This document shows positions 39,286-48,788 of a DNA stretch of 64,000 nt, piece after piece. Each line of letters begins with the position of its first letter. Positions within the stretch are counted from its first letter, which is position 1. Under the pieces are notes generated by a model, which was not told the origin of the DNA, ran no database searches, and was given only the letters and a program-made list of their open reading frames with translations. The stretch lies in assembly GCF_000719115.1 (NCBI RefSeq), contig NZ_JOEA01000007.1:1-64000 (forward strand), read 5' to 3'. The position numbers and the translations under genes are program-made. Source of the DNA: Lentzea albidocapillata (GTDB lineage: Bacteria; Actinomycetota; Actinomycetes; Mycobacteriales; Pseudonocardiaceae).

Positions 39286-42200
39286 CTACTTCGGTTTTCC
39301 GACCCACTCGAAGTCGGGGATGCTCAGGAACCCCGGCGAGACCTTCACGTCGGCGAAGAGCAGCGCCGACTGCGCCTTCGCGAAGTCCACCTCCAGCCGG
39401 GTGAGACCGGGGATGCGGGTCAGTTGGTACCACGGGTGCTCGATCGTTTTCGCGAGCAGGCTGCTCTCCGTGTGGAACTGCATCTCGAAGAGGTGACCGG
39501 TCTCACGATCGCGCCAGGTCGTGTTGACGCCTTTGTACTCGTGGACGTTGGCGCTCTTCAACCAGGCGTTCTTCACCTCGACCTTGTCGAAGTCCACCTC
39601 CATCTGCCTGATGGCCGACTCGACGCCCGCGACGTAGGCGGCGTCGTCCAGCACGATGGTGTACCGGACGCTGTCGTTGATGTAGGGGAGGATCTTCGAC
39701 ATGTCAGGCTTCTCGGCGTACTTGCCGGCGACCTTGCGCTTGAGCGAGTCGACCGACTTGAGGGCCTGGTTCTCGCCGTACAGCCGGCCGGTGTCCACCT
39801 TGCCGGCGAGCGTCCTCATCTTGGGGGTGAGGTCCGCCTCGAGCTTCACCGCGATCTTGCGGAAGTCGTTCACGGCCGTGTTGGGGCCTGCTTCCAGCCT
39901 GAGCGGCTGGCCGAACTCCTCCGCGGTCCAGACGCCGGTGACCTTGTCCTCGACGCCCTCCACGTTCTTCGCCGTGTCCGGCGGCTCGATCTTCTCGATC
40001 TTCTCGAACTTGAACTTCGCGCCCTCGATCTTGGCGAGGCCGTTCTCGATGGTGATCTGCAGCTCGGTCGCTTTCGGGTCCTTCTCGATGCGCGCGACCG
40101 AACCGTCCAACTTGGACAGATCACCCTCGGCGGCCAACTCGACGTCGCGAAGCTTGTAGAGCCTGCCGTCGAGGTGCACGAACCCGCCGGTCAGCTTGGC
40201 CACGCCGTTGTTGACCGCGACCTGCAACCGGTTGATCTGGGCGAAGTCGCCGGGCAGCCGGTTCGGGACGTTGTCCGAGACCTTGATCAGGAACGTGCCG
40301 AACTCGCCGACGTCCTTGGCGATGATGGCGGTCGCCCGCCTGATCGTGTTCCGGACGGCGTTGAGCGCGCCGGACAACGCGTTGCCGCCCAGCGGACTGG
40401 TGACGACGGTCGCCAGCACGTCGAACATCGACAGGCCGAACGCCTTGCCGGGGTTGTCGTGCCAGACGTCGAGGTGCACCAGCTTGTACGGGTTCTGGGC
40501 GACGTCCTTGAGGCCCGCGACGATCTGCGCGCAGGACGCGACCATCGCCTGACCGCCGATGTTCAGGCAGTTGCCGAGCGTGACGATGCCCTGCCAGGTG
40601 TTCTTCGCGCCCTCGACGAAGCCGTCGACGGCGTTCTTCGCGAACTCCCCGATCTTCCGGGTGGCGTCCTCGAAGTCACGGCACGCCTGCTGGTCGCCGC
40701 CCTGGCAGTTGATGCCCTTCGCGATGTAGTTGCCGGTGCCGTTGATGCCGTCGAGCCAGAGCTCGGCGTACCGCACCTGCATCTCGACGCAGCCCGGCGC
40801 GAGCGGCGAGATCCCGCACTGCAGCAGCTTCCCGAGGCCGTCGGTGAACTGCGCGTTGAGCTCGTTCTGCTTGCGCTGGGCGTCCTCCGCGGCCTTCTTC
40901 TGCGCTTCCTCCGCGCGCTTCTTGAAGTCGTTGAACTGGTCGAGCGCCGCGCCGACCTCGTCGCTGAACTTGTGGATCGACGCCGTGGCGTTGATCGCCC
41001 ACCGGTGGATCTGCTCGGCGGCGGCCGCGGCCTGACCCGCCGTCTGCGCGGCACTCGTCGCGACGGCCGCCGCGCTCGCCGCACCGACGGCGTCCGCGCG
41101 CGCTGACGACGCGTGCTGTGACGCGGTGTTCGCGGCGGCGTGTGCGCCCGCCGCGAACTGCGTGGCCGCGTTCGCCGCGGTGGTGGCGGCGACCGCGTCC
41201 TCGGCGGCCTGCTGCGCCGACTTGGCGGCACGGGCAGCGGCTTCGTAGGCGGGCTTGACCTCGGCGATCGCGCGGTCCGCCGCGAGAGTGGCGTCCTGTG
41301 CCGCCTTCTGTGCCTCGGCGGCCTTCTCCTGCGCGGCGCGGGACTGCTCCTCGCCGATCAGCAGTGCCTTGGCGGCCAGCGCCAGCGCCTTGCGGGCGTC
41401 GGCGTTGATCCCCGCGTACGGCCTCGCGACGAGGTCGGTCATCCGGGCCGGATCGATGATCAACGAGGCGGACGCGGCCGCCGCCGCTGCCGCCCGGTCG
41501 GCGATCGCGGACTGCCAGACCGCCGAGTTGGCCTCGGAGATGGCGGCTTCCGCCTCGTACTGCGTCTGCTCGGCGGCGGCCATCGTGGCGATGGCGACGT
41601 TGGCCGCCTCCATGGCCAAACGGTTCGCGTCGTCCGCGGCACGGCGGGCGGTCACGGCCTCCTGCTCGGCACGGTTGGCGGCCGCGCGGGCGTCCTGGGC
41701 CGCCTTCGCCGCCTTCTGCGCCTCGGCGGCCGCAGCCGCGGCGGCCGACTGGGCACGGCTCGCCCACGCGGCGGAGGCGTTTGCCTCGGCACGGGCCCTG
41801 CCCGCCGCCTCCGCGATGTCCTTCGTCGCCTCGTCGGCGTCCTTGCCCGCCGCGATGGCCTCTTCGCGTGCCTTCTTGAGGCCCGCCTCGGCCTGCTCGG
41901 CGAAGGTCATCTGGCCCTGGCAGACCGAGGTCGCCGTCTTGAGCTCACGGCCGGTGCGCTGGACGGCCTCGATCGTCTCCTGCTCGCGCACGCCCGCCTT
42001 GACGGCGTCGTTGCGCGCGCCGACGGCGGCCTGCGACCTGCTGACCGCGTTCGCCGACGCGGACTGCGCGGCGAGGCGCTGGTTGCGTGCGTTGACGGCG
42101 TGCTGGCGTGCCTTGGCGGAAGCGGCCTCCGCCACCCGCTTCTGCTCCGCGGCCTTGTCCCGCGCGGCGGTCGCGATGCCGAGCTGCACGCGGGCGGCCG

Positions 42201-43479
42201 TGGCGAGAGCGGCGGCCTGTTCGGCTCCGCGTTCGGCTTCCTGCCGGTACTTCTTCGCGTTCTCGGCGTGCTCCTGCGCACCGGCGTTCGCGTCCAGCGC
42301 ACGGCTGTCGGCCAGCGTGGCCTCGGCGGCGTGCTGCGAGGTCTCGGCGGCCCTGGCCGCGGCCTCCACGGCGGCACCGATGGCGATGGTGACCTTGGCC
42401 CAGTCCGCGCCGTTGGTCATGCCGGTCTCGACCAGTTGCACGCCCGCGTTCTGCGCACGGGCAGTCGTTCCCGCGGAGTTCAGTGCGGTCCGTGCCGCCC
42501 TGTTCGACCACTCCGTCGCCTCGGCGCGCAACGCGTCGATCTCCGCCGCACGGCCCCGCTGACCGTGCGCCCGGCCGGGCTTGTCGTCGCGGTGGATCTC
42601 GTCGGCCTTGTGCGCGGCCCTGGCGGCCATATTCAGCGCCAGCGTCACGTCGTCGAGGTTCTTGACCGCGTCGATGTTGGCGCGCAGGATTTCCGCCCGC
42701 GCGTTCGCCGCCTTCTCGGCACGCCGTGCGTGCGCCTCCAGGTCGGTGATCGCCTTGTTGCGGTCGATCAGCGCCTGCTCGATGACGGCCTGGAAGTCGT
42801 GGTCGCGCTGGTTCGCGACGTGGTATCCGGTGAGGTAGAACTCGCGGATCAGGGCGTAGTCACCGCGCAGGAGCAGCGGCGTGCCCTCGATCTTGACCTG
42901 CGGGCCGCCCATCTCGACCATCATCCGGACGCGGGCGATGATGCGGTCCCGCTCGGCCTTGTCGTCCTCGGCCTGCTGCTTGTCCCGCGTCAACGCGATC
43001 TCGTAGCCGTACGCCACGAAGTCCCTGATCGCGCGGTCGCCGGCGTTCAGCGCCGCCTCCGCGCCCGCCTTGACGTTCGGACCGCCGGTGCGTGCCCACT
43101 CCACGACCTTGGCGCGGTTCTGCGCGGCCTCGACGCGCTTGCGCTCGTCGGCCTTGGCCCTCGCCTCGGCTTCGCCGTGGTCGAGGAACCAGAGCAGTTT
43201 CTCCTTGGTACCGACGGCAAGCGCCGCCGCGGCGGCCTCGCGGACCTCGACGTCCTCGGCGTGCTCGGCGATGTCCTGCACGAGTTGCTTGTAGAACTCG
43301 TGCTCCTCGTCCACCGGATCAGCCGGCGGCGGGTCCTGGCTCTGTTGCGTGAGCACGGGCGCAGGCGCGGCGACGGCGGGTGCGACGCCCCCGGCCAGTG
43401 CAAGCAGGACCGCGACGATCACGGCCGTGCTCGCTCTGCGTCGCCACCAGGCAGCGCTGAACTCTCTTGCGTCTCTCAC
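39286..43479 (-). CDS. Secreted ALF-repeat polymorphic toxin with RelA/SpoT-like C-terminus
   Basis: 1397 aa from GTG 43479. Signal peptide 1-38 (STAVIVAVLLALAGGVAPAV, cleaved near AVAAP). Residues ~60-230 hold ALF repeats (EVREAAAAALAVGTKEKLLW, then NVKAGAEAALNAGDRAIRDF, then IEGTPLLLRGDYALIREFYL). Residues ~240-940 are a very long Ala-rich coiled coil, followed by a Cys-containing helical region (~960-1090) and a beta-rich spacer. The last ~200 residues resemble RelA/SpoT nucleotidyltransferases: DSLKRKVAGKYAEKP, YINDSVRYTIVLDD, VHEYKGVNTTWRDR, HLFEMQFHTESSLLAKTIEH. Such toxins make alarmones or pyrophosphorylate RNA in targets. Confidence 0.8.
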   Translation of the reverse strand: MRDAREFSAAWWRRRASTAVIVAVLLALAGGVAPAVAAPAPVLTQQSQDPPPADPVDEEHEFYKQLVQDIAEHAEDVEVREAAAAALAVGTKEKLLWFLDHGEAEARAKADERKRVEAAQNRAKVVEWARTGGPNVKAGAEAALNAGDRAIRDFVAYGYEIALTRDKQQAEDDKAERDRIIARVRMMVEMGGPQVKIEGTPLLLRGDYALIREFYLTGYHVANQRDHDFQAVIEQALIDRNKAITDLEAHARRAEKAANARAEILRANIDAVKNLDDVTLALNMAARAAHKADEIHRDDKPGRAHGQRGRAAEIDALRAEATEWSNRAARTALNSAGTTARAQNAGVQLVETGMTNGADWAKVTIAIGAAVEAAARAAETSQHAAEATLADSRALDANAGAQEHAENAKKYRQEAERGAEQAAALATAARVQLGIATAARDKAAEQKRVAEAASAKARQHAVNARNQRLAAQSASANAVSRSQAAVGARNDAVKAGVREQETIEAVQRTGRELKTATSVCQGQMTFAEQAEAGLKKAREEAIAAGKDADEATKDIAEAAGRARAEANASAAWASRAQSAAAAAAAEAQKAAKAAQDARAAANRAEQEAVTARRAADDANRLAMEAANVAIATMAAAEQTQYEAEAAISEANSAVWQSAIADRAAAAAAASASLIIDPARMTDLVARPYAGINADARKALALAAKALLIGEEQSRAAQEKAAEAQKAAQDATLAADRAIAEVKPAYEAAARAAKSAQQAAEDAVAATTAANAATQFAAGAHAAANTASQHASSARADAVGAASAAAVATSAAQTAGQAAAAAEQIHRWAINATASIHKFSDEVGAALDQFNDFKKRAEEAQKKAAEDAQRKQNELNAQFTDGLGKLLQCGISPLAPGCVEMQVRYAELWLDGINGTGNYIAKGINCQGGDQQACRDFEDATRKIGEFAKNAVDGFVEGAKNTWQGIVTLGNCLNIGGQAMVASCAQIVAGLKDVAQNPYKLVHLDVWHDNPGKAFGLSMFDVLATVVTSPLGGNALSGALNAVRNTIRRATAIIAKDVGEFGTFLIKVSDNVPNRLPGDFAQINRLQVAVNNGVAKLTGGFVHLDGRLYKLRDVELAAEGDLSKLDGSVARIEKDPKATELQITIENGLAKIEGAKFKFEKIEKIEPPDTAKNVEGVEDKVTGVWTAEEFGQPLRLEAGPNTAVNDFRKIAVKLEADLTPKMRTLAGKVDTGRLYGENQALKSVDSLKRKVAGKYAEKPDMSKILPYINDSVRYTIVLDDAAYVAGVESAIRQMEVDFDKVEVKNAWLKSANVHEYKGVNTTWRDRETGHLFEMQFHTESSLLAKTIEHPWYQLTRIPGLTRLEVDFAKAQSALLFADVKVSPGFLSIPDFEWVGKPK

Positions 43480-43779
43480 TCGTCACTTCCCCCAGACAGG
43501 TGCGGATCACGGGCACGCTGAGGGAATGGCTGCCGCCCGCGGACGCGCGGGCACGCGCGGTCGACGCCTCATTGAATCCCCCCAGGAACCACGATGTGGC
43601 ACGCGTTGTTTAACACGCAGCACACCTGGCCTGTTCAACTGCGCCGCCGCGCCGACCTGCGAACCTAACGACTCGCTGTTGGCTTCCTGTCGAAATCATG
43701 AGGTTGTTCAAAGCTGTACTAGTTTGGGTTCGAGGCTGAACGACCTACAGCCGAACGACCGGATCGGGGAGCAAACATC
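43480..43779. other. Divergent intergenic region, ALF toxin / DoxX
   Basis: 300 bases. It must carry the promoters for the large toxin (minus) and doxX (plus). GGGGAGC before ATG 43780 is the doxX ribosome binding site. A ttgttcaaagctgtactag stretch (around 43703-43721) is AT-rich and could be part of the doxX promoter. No small gene or hairpin of note was found. Confidence 0.4.
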
Positions 43780-44196
43780 ATGGTCAAGGACGTCGCCGCA
43801 CTCATCGGGCGCATCGCCGTCGGCATCGTGTTCGTCGCGCACGGCTGGCAGAAGTTCACCGAGTTCGGCATGGCCGGCACCGCCGGGTCGTTCGACAAGA
43901 TGGGCGTGCCACTGCCGTCGTTGTCCGCGTGGTTCGCCGCGTCCGTCGAACTCGCCGGTGGCCTCGCGCTGATCGCCGGGGTGGCGTTGCCGATCGCCGG
44001 CATCCTGCTCGCCGCCGACATGCTCGGCGCGTGGCTCCTCGTCCACCTGCCGAACGGCCTGCTCGGAGAGGGTGGTGCGGAACTGGTGATCGTGCTCGGC
44101 GCCGCCGCTCTCGCGCTCGGCTTCAACGGTGGCGCCTACGCGCTGGACCGCGTGCTGTTCAAGAACAACAAGGTGCTCAACCCAGCTGCCGCGTGA
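43780..44196 (+). CDS. DoxX-family membrane protein
   Basis: 138 aa with four membrane segments. Seen: DVAALIGRIAVGIVFVAHGW, QKFTEFGMAGTAGSFDKMG, the SVELAGGLALIAGVALPIAG segment, and the GAELVIVLGAAALALGFNGG end. DoxX/DoxD proteins are associated with thiosulfate:quinone oxidoreductases or redox stress complexes; the specific role here is unknown. Its last 20 bases overlap the convergent TIGR03089 gene. Confidence 0.9.
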   Translation: MVKDVAALIGRIAVGIVFVAHGWQKFTEFGMAGTAGSFDKMGVPLPSLSAWFAASVELAGGLALIAGVALPIAGILLAADMLGAWLLVHLPNGLLGEGGAELVIVLGAAALALGFNGGAYALDRVLFKNNKVLNPAAA

Positions 44197-44863
44197 CCTT
44201 CTCGCTCTCCCGGCGCGCGGCCAGCAGGCTCGCGTCGGGATTGCTCACCTGCACGAGTGAGCCACCGGCCGCGAGCGCGGCCAGAAAGCCTTCCAGCACA
44301 GCGGAAGGCGAGTCCCACTCCAGAGTGGACAGCACGCGCGGTTCGGAGCCGAGCGCGGTGCCCAGTTCGCGTGCCTGAGCGACGACTTCATCCACAGTGG
44401 ACTCGTCGAGTGCCGGCGTCGAGCCCGCGACCGGTGCCCACGGCATGAAGTCGTCGCCGTGCACGCGTACGTCGTCGGCGTAGTCGACCGGCGCGCCGGA
44501 GCCCAATCCCATGGGGTGCAACGAGGCCACGGCCACGACGTCCGCGTCCGCCGTGCCGCCGGGCGGCACCACGGCCACCTTCGCATCGGAGAAGCCCGCA
44601 CCGACCACGCGGGCGCCGCACCACCAGGCGCCGAGCAGCAGGCCCACGGTCTGCCAGTGTGCGGGCAGCAGCACCGCCACCGGGTCACCGGGCTCGACGT
44701 CGTGCTCGTCGCGCAGCCAGTTCGCCGTCTTCGCGGCCCAGTTCTTCACCGTCGCCCGCGAGAGTTCGATCCGCGTGCCCGCCGCGTCGTCGTAGTGCGT
44801 GATCAGCGGACGACCCGGATCGGCCTTCAGCAAGGGCGTGAAGAGGATCTCGGTCACGCTCAC
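44177..44863 (-). CDS. TIGR03089-family protein
   Basis: 228 aa. This actinobacterial family resembles the N-terminal part of AMP-forming acyl-adenylate synthetases but lacks their catalytic C-terminus. Seen: the RPLITHYDDAAGTRIELSRA start, VKNWAAKTANWLRDEHDVEP, PGDPVAVLLPAHWQTVGLLL, GAWWCGARVV, and the WDSPSAVLEGFLAALAAGGS end. It usually sits near LCP and rhamnose genes, as here, which suggests a link to envelope glycan synthesis. Function unproven. Confidence 0.88.
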   Translation of the reverse strand: MSVTEILFTPLLKADPGRPLITHYDDAAGTRIELSRATVKNWAAKTANWLRDEHDVEPGDPVAVLLPAHWQTVGLLLGAWWCGARVVGAGFSDAKVAVVPPGGTADADVVAVASLHPMGLGSGAPVDYADDVRVHGDDFMPWAPVAGSTPALDESTVDEVVAQARELGTALGSEPRVLSTLEWDSPSAVLEGFLAALAAGGSLVQVSNPDASLLAARRESEKVTRQLG

Positions 44864-44872
44864 GCGGCACTC

Positions 44873-46063
44873 CTAGTCGACGCAGGGCACATCCTGTCGG
44901 GCGGCTGCGACAGCGTGCGCGCCGTCCAGCGAGAGCAGCTTTTCAGGACCGAACCGCGACGGGATACCCGGGGTCGTCGACGAGGGAGCGGGCTTCGGGG
45001 TCTCGCCGATCAGCTGAGCCACCCACGCCTTCACCGCCTCGCGGTCGACCGTCACGATGCTCTGTCCGCGCTCGTTGCGGCCGTCGATGCTCGTCACCGG
45101 GATCGTGGCGAACTCCACGTTGCCCGTCGCGAGGCCCTGCGCCTGCGTCGCCAGCGTCGCGAGGTCGAGCTTCTGGTCCACGACGACGGACTTCGAGACC
45201 GCGTCGAGCAGTCCGCTCATCTTGCCCGGATCGGTGAACGTGCCTGCCGACAGCAACTGCTTCATCGCCTGCGACATGAACACCTGCTGCCGCGCGATGC
45301 GACCCAGGTCACCACCGGGCATGTTCCGCTGCCGCACGAACGACAGCGCGTCGCCGCCCGAGATCGTCTGCGGGCCCGCGCGGAAGTTCGCGCCGGAGTT
45401 CGGGTCCGACGTGCCCGCCTTCAGGCACACCTGCACGCCGCCGATCACCTCGGTCAGCAGGTAGAAACCGTAGAGGTTGATCTCCGCGTAGTGGTCGACG
45501 CGCATTCCCGTCAGGTCCTGCACCGTCTGCACCAGCGCCTTGCGCCCGGCCTCGTCCGACTGGCGTTCGCGTTCCTGCTGATCGCTCACGCCCTCGGCCT
45601 GCAGCCGTTCGGCGGTCAGGTACTTGACCGCGCCGTACGCGGAATTGATCTTGTCCTCGCGGTAGCCGGCGATCGGGACGTACGTGTCGCGCGGAATCGA
45701 GATCGCGCTGGCCTTGCCGCCGTTGCGGGGCACGCGCATCACGATGATCGTGTCGGTGTTCACCGTGTCCGTGCCCTCGGTGCGCAGCTTGCGCAGCACG
45801 TCCTCGGGAAGCGGCCGGCCCTGCGCGTCCGTCCGGCTGTCGCTGCCCACCAGCAGGATGTCGATCGCTCCGTCCTCGACCGGCGGCGAGTTCGGGATGT
45901 CTTCCAGCACCTGGAGGATCTGCGTGGTGTTGGTGTTCTGCTTCACCAGCCGCAGCGCGGTCCAGAAGTAGCCGGAGAACACCAACGTCGTCACGGCCAG
46001 TAGCGCGACCACCGTACGGCCTGTGACCCGTGCGGTTTTCTTCGCGCGTGCGGCAGTGCTCAA
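44873..46063 (-). CDS. LCP-family (LytR-CpsA-Psr) cell-wall ligase
   Basis: 396 aa. One membrane anchor (~17-37, VVALLAVTTLVFSGYFWTAL) and an extracellular LCP domain: ILLVGSDSRTDAQG, the arginine-rich catalytic region SIPRDTYVPIAGYREDKINS, VIGGVQVCLKAG, and SFVRQRNMPGGDLGRIARQQ. LCP enzymes join polyprenyl-linked glycopolymers (arabinogalactan or teichoic-type) to peptidoglycan. Start is TTG 46063 with GGAGG eight bases upstream. Closely related to the next gene on the same strand. Confidence 0.92.
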   Translation of the reverse strand: MSTAARAKKTARVTGRTVVALLAVTTLVFSGYFWTALRLVKQNTNTTQILQVLEDIPNSPPVEDGAIDILLVGSDSRTDAQGRPLPEDVLRKLRTEGTDTVNTDTIIVMRVPRNGGKASAISIPRDTYVPIAGYREDKINSAYGAVKYLTAERLQAEGVSDQQERERQSDEAGRKALVQTVQDLTGMRVDHYAEINLYGFYLLTEVIGGVQVCLKAGTSDPNSGANFRAGPQTISGGDALSFVRQRNMPGGDLGRIARQQVFMSQAMKQLLSAGTFTDPGKMSGLLDAVSKSVVVDQKLDLATLATQAQGLATGNVEFATIPVTSIDGRNERGQSIVTVDREAVKAWVAQLIGETPKPAPSSTTPGIPSRFGPEKLLSLDGAHAVAAARQDVPCVD

Positions 46064-46132
46064 CGTCTGACCCTCCGTGGACTGGACTTGCGTGCTCAGC
46101 GTAACTATCGGAAGAGCGTTACGCCGGGGGTT

Positions 46133-47692
46133 TCAGTTCACACAGACCAGTCCGCCCGCCGTGATCGGCGGGGTGCTGCTGGAGCTCGGGGCCGTCGACG
46201 TGCCGGGAACGCCCTGCGGATCGATGTCGGAATCGTCCTGCGCCTGATAGTCGCCGCCGACGAAGACCTGAATCTGTCCCTTTCGGACGGACGGGTCCTC
46301 CTCGACGCCCACGCCGGGGCCGAGTTCCGCGGCGACCTTACGCGCGGAGCCTTCCTCGCCGGCCGCGTACCGCACGACCGTGGTGTCGCTGTTCTGCACG
46401 GCCGACGCCACCGGGCCGCGCTGGAAACCCTTGGCCGTCAACGTGTTCATCACCTGCGACGCGAGACCCTGCACACCCGCCGCGTTGTAGACGGCCACGG
46501 TGATCGCGGAGTTCGGCGGCGCGGGCAGGCTCGTGCTCGTCGTCGGCGGGGTGCTCGACGTGCTCTTGTCCGAGGCGAGGCCGGTGAGGAACTTGCGGAC
46601 CTCCGCCGGGTTCACCGGCAGCACGTTGCCGTCGCTGTACGTGTCCGTCGGGTCGCCCACCGGAATGGTCTTGAACTCGAAGTTGCCGCCCACGAGGCCC
46701 TGCATCTGCTCGGCGAACGTGGTGATGTCCCAGCCGGAGCTGAGGATCACGGACTTCTGCACGGCCTCGACGAGCCCGTTGAGCTTGCTCGTGTCGGTCA
46801 GCGTGCCGGTCGACAGGACCTTCTTCGCGAGGGCCCCGATGAACACCTGCTGGCGCACGATCCGGTCGAGGTCGCCGCCGGGAAGGTTCTGGCGCTGCCG
46901 CACGAACGACAGCGCGGCCGCACCCTCGATCGTCTGCTGACCCGCCTGGAAGTTCGCGCCGGAGTCGCGGTCGGAGGTGGGCTCGTTCAGGCACACCTCG
47001 ACGCCGCCGATGGCCTTGGTGACCTCGTAGAAGCTGGCGAGGTTGACCTCGGCGTACCGGTCGATGCGCACCGCGCCGCCGGACATGCCCTCGATCGTCT
47101 TGATCAGCGTCTTGCGGCCGGCGGCCATCGACTCGGTGCGGATGCGTGCCTCGTCCGTCACGCCCTGTGAACGCAGCTCCTGGTCGACCGTGTTGCGCTG
47201 GCGGGCGAACGCCGAGTTGAGCTTGTGCTTGCCGAACCCGTCCGCCATCTCGACGTAGGCGTCGCGCGGGAACGAGATCGCGACCGCGCGCGTCCCGTCG
47301 ACCGGGATGTGCACGAGGATCATCGTGTCCGTGTTCTGCTCGCCGTCGGGGATGCCGCCGTTGAGCAGGGCCAGCACTTCGTCCGACAGCGGGTTGCCCT
47401 GCGCGTCCGTGCGGCTGTCCATGCCGACCAGCAGGATGTCGACCGCGCCGTCGAGCGGCCTGGGCCCCTGCTTGCTGAGCTCGTCCGAGATGACCTCGGT
47501 CTTCACGATCCCCTCGTTCGCCGTGCGCAGCTTGTTCCAGCCGTACGACGTGACGAGAAGCACAGCTGTCGAGACGAGGGCCACGAAGATCTTCCCTGTC
47601 ACCAGGAAAGCGCGAAGGGCCGCCGATGGCCGGTTTCCGACCACACTGACCGGCAGACTCCTGCCTTCCACAGCCGTTTCCTCCCCCACCAC
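46133..47692 (-). CDS. LCP-family ligase with LytR_C domain
   Basis: 519 aa. A membrane anchor at ~32-50, then an LCP domain with ILLVGMDSRTDAQGNPLSDE, SFPRDAYVEMADGFGKHKLN, GGVEVCLNEPTSDRDSG, SFVRQRQNLPGGDLDRIVRQ. After a Pro/Ser linker a LytR_C domain follows (SAITVAVYNAAGVQGLASQV, TTVVRYAAGEEGSARKVAAE). It is longer than the other LCP copy because of this extra domain. The divergent rfbB gene and shared glycan context fit attachment of a rhamnose-linked wall polymer. Confidence 0.93.
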   Translation of the reverse strand: MVGEETAVEGRSLPVSVVGNRPSAALRAFLVTGKIFVALVSTAVLLVTSYGWNKLRTANEGIVKTEVISDELSKQGPRPLDGAVDILLVGMDSRTDAQGNPLSDEVLALLNGGIPDGEQNTDTMILVHIPVDGTRAVAISFPRDAYVEMADGFGKHKLNSAFARQRNTVDQELRSQGVTDEARIRTESMAAGRKTLIKTIEGMSGGAVRIDRYAEVNLASFYEVTKAIGGVEVCLNEPTSDRDSGANFQAGQQTIEGAAALSFVRQRQNLPGGDLDRIVRQQVFIGALAKKVLSTGTLTDTSKLNGLVEAVQKSVILSSGWDITTFAEQMQGLVGGNFEFKTIPVGDPTDTYSDGNVLPVNPAEVRKFLTGLASDKSTSSTPPTTSTSLPAPPNSAITVAVYNAAGVQGLASQVMNTLTAKGFQRGPVASAVQNSDTTVVRYAAGEEGSARKVAAELGPGVGVEEDPSVRKGQIQVFVGGDYQAQDDSDIDPQGVPGTSTAPSSSSTPPITAGGLVCVN

Positions 47693-47797
47693 ACTGAGTT
47701 TAGTCGTTTATAAGTCACACGACGTGACGTTGCTGTGGGTTGCAACGATCAGGTAGGTGACAGACTGCTGTAGGGGTACACCACGGGAGGAAATGGC

Positions 47798-48784
47798 ATG
47801 CGCGTACTGGTGACAGGTGGGGCCGGTTTCATCGGCTCGCACTACGTGCGGGAGTTGGTGAGCGGGTCCTACCCGGCGTTCGCCGGTGCCGAAGTCGTGG
47901 TGCTCGACAAGCTCACCTACGCGGGCAGCGAGACCAACCTCGCGCCGGTCGCGGGCAAGTTCGAGTTCGTCCAGGGCGACATCTGCGACGCCGCCGTGGT
48001 CGCCGAGCAGATGCGCGGCATCGACGTGGTCGTGCACTTCGCGGCTGAGTCGCACGTGGACCGGTCCATCACGGGATCGGCGGACTTCGTCCTCACGAAC
48101 GTCCTGGGCACGCAGACGCTGCTGCAGGGGGCCCTGAACGCGGGCGTGGGCAAGTTCGTGCACGTCTCGACGGACGAGGTCTACGGCTCGATCGAGGACG
48201 GCTCCTGGACCGAGACGCACATCCTCGAACCGAACTCCCCGTACTCGGCCTCCAAGGCCTCTTCCGATCTGCTCGCCCGTGCGTTCCACCGCACTCACGG
48301 ACTGCCCGTGAGCATCACACGGTGTTCGAACAATTACGGGCCGTACCAGTTCCCCGAAAAGGTGATCCCGCTCTTCGTCACCAATCTGATCGACGGCAGG
48401 AACGTGCCTCTCTACGGCGACGGCCTGAACGTCCGTGACTGGCTGCACGTGGCCGACCACTGCCGCGGCATCCAGCTCGTCGCCGAGGCCGGCCGGCCGG
48501 GTGAGATCTACAACATCGGCGGCGGCACCGAGCTCACCAACCGCGAGCTGACCGAGAAGCTGCTGGAGGCGACGGGCCGCGACTGGTCGGCCGTCGAGCC
48601 CGTGCAGGACCGCAAGGGCCACGACCGCCGCTACTCGGTCGACATCTCCAAGATCGCCTCCGAACTGGGCTACGCACCGCGGGTCGACTTCACCGTCGGT
48701 CTCGCCGACACGGTCGAGTGGTACCGCGAGAACCGCGCCTGGTGGGAGCCGCTCAAGGAGCGCGCCGCGCTGGTGAAGGGCTGA
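47798..48784 (+). CDS. rfbB: dTDP-glucose 4,6-dehydratase
   Basis: 328 aa, short-chain dehydrogenase fold. Converts dTDP-glucose to dTDP-4-keto-6-deoxyglucose, the second step to dTDP-rhamnose. Seen: the NAD motif VTGGAGFIGSHYVRELV at 5-21, HFAAESHVDRSI, STDEVYGSI with the catalytic T-D-E, YSASKASSDLLARAFHRTHG with YxxxK, and RCSNNYGPYQFPEKVIPLFV. GGGAGG precedes the ATG. rfbD follows after four bases. rfbA and rfbC are not in the window. Confidence 0.95.
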   Translation: MRVLVTGGAGFIGSHYVRELVSGSYPAFAGAEVVVLDKLTYAGSETNLAPVAGKFEFVQGDICDAAVVAEQMRGIDVVVHFAAESHVDRSITGSADFVLTNVLGTQTLLQGALNAGVGKFVHVSTDEVYGSIEDGSWTETHILEPNSPYSASKASSDLLARAFHRTHGLPVSITRCSNNYGPYQFPEKVIPLFVTNLIDGRNVPLYGDGLNVRDWLHVADHCRGIQLVAEAGRPGEIYNIGGGTELTNRELTEKLLEATGRDWSAVEPVQDRKGHDRRYSVDISKIASELGYAPRVDFTVGLADTVEWYRENRAWWEPLKERAALVKG

Positions 48785-48788
48785 CCCG

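Noticed and set aside
41140..43521. 793-codon plus-strand frame opposite the ALF toxin gene
   Set aside because: Mirror of the Ala-rich coiled coil; no start site signal or domain.
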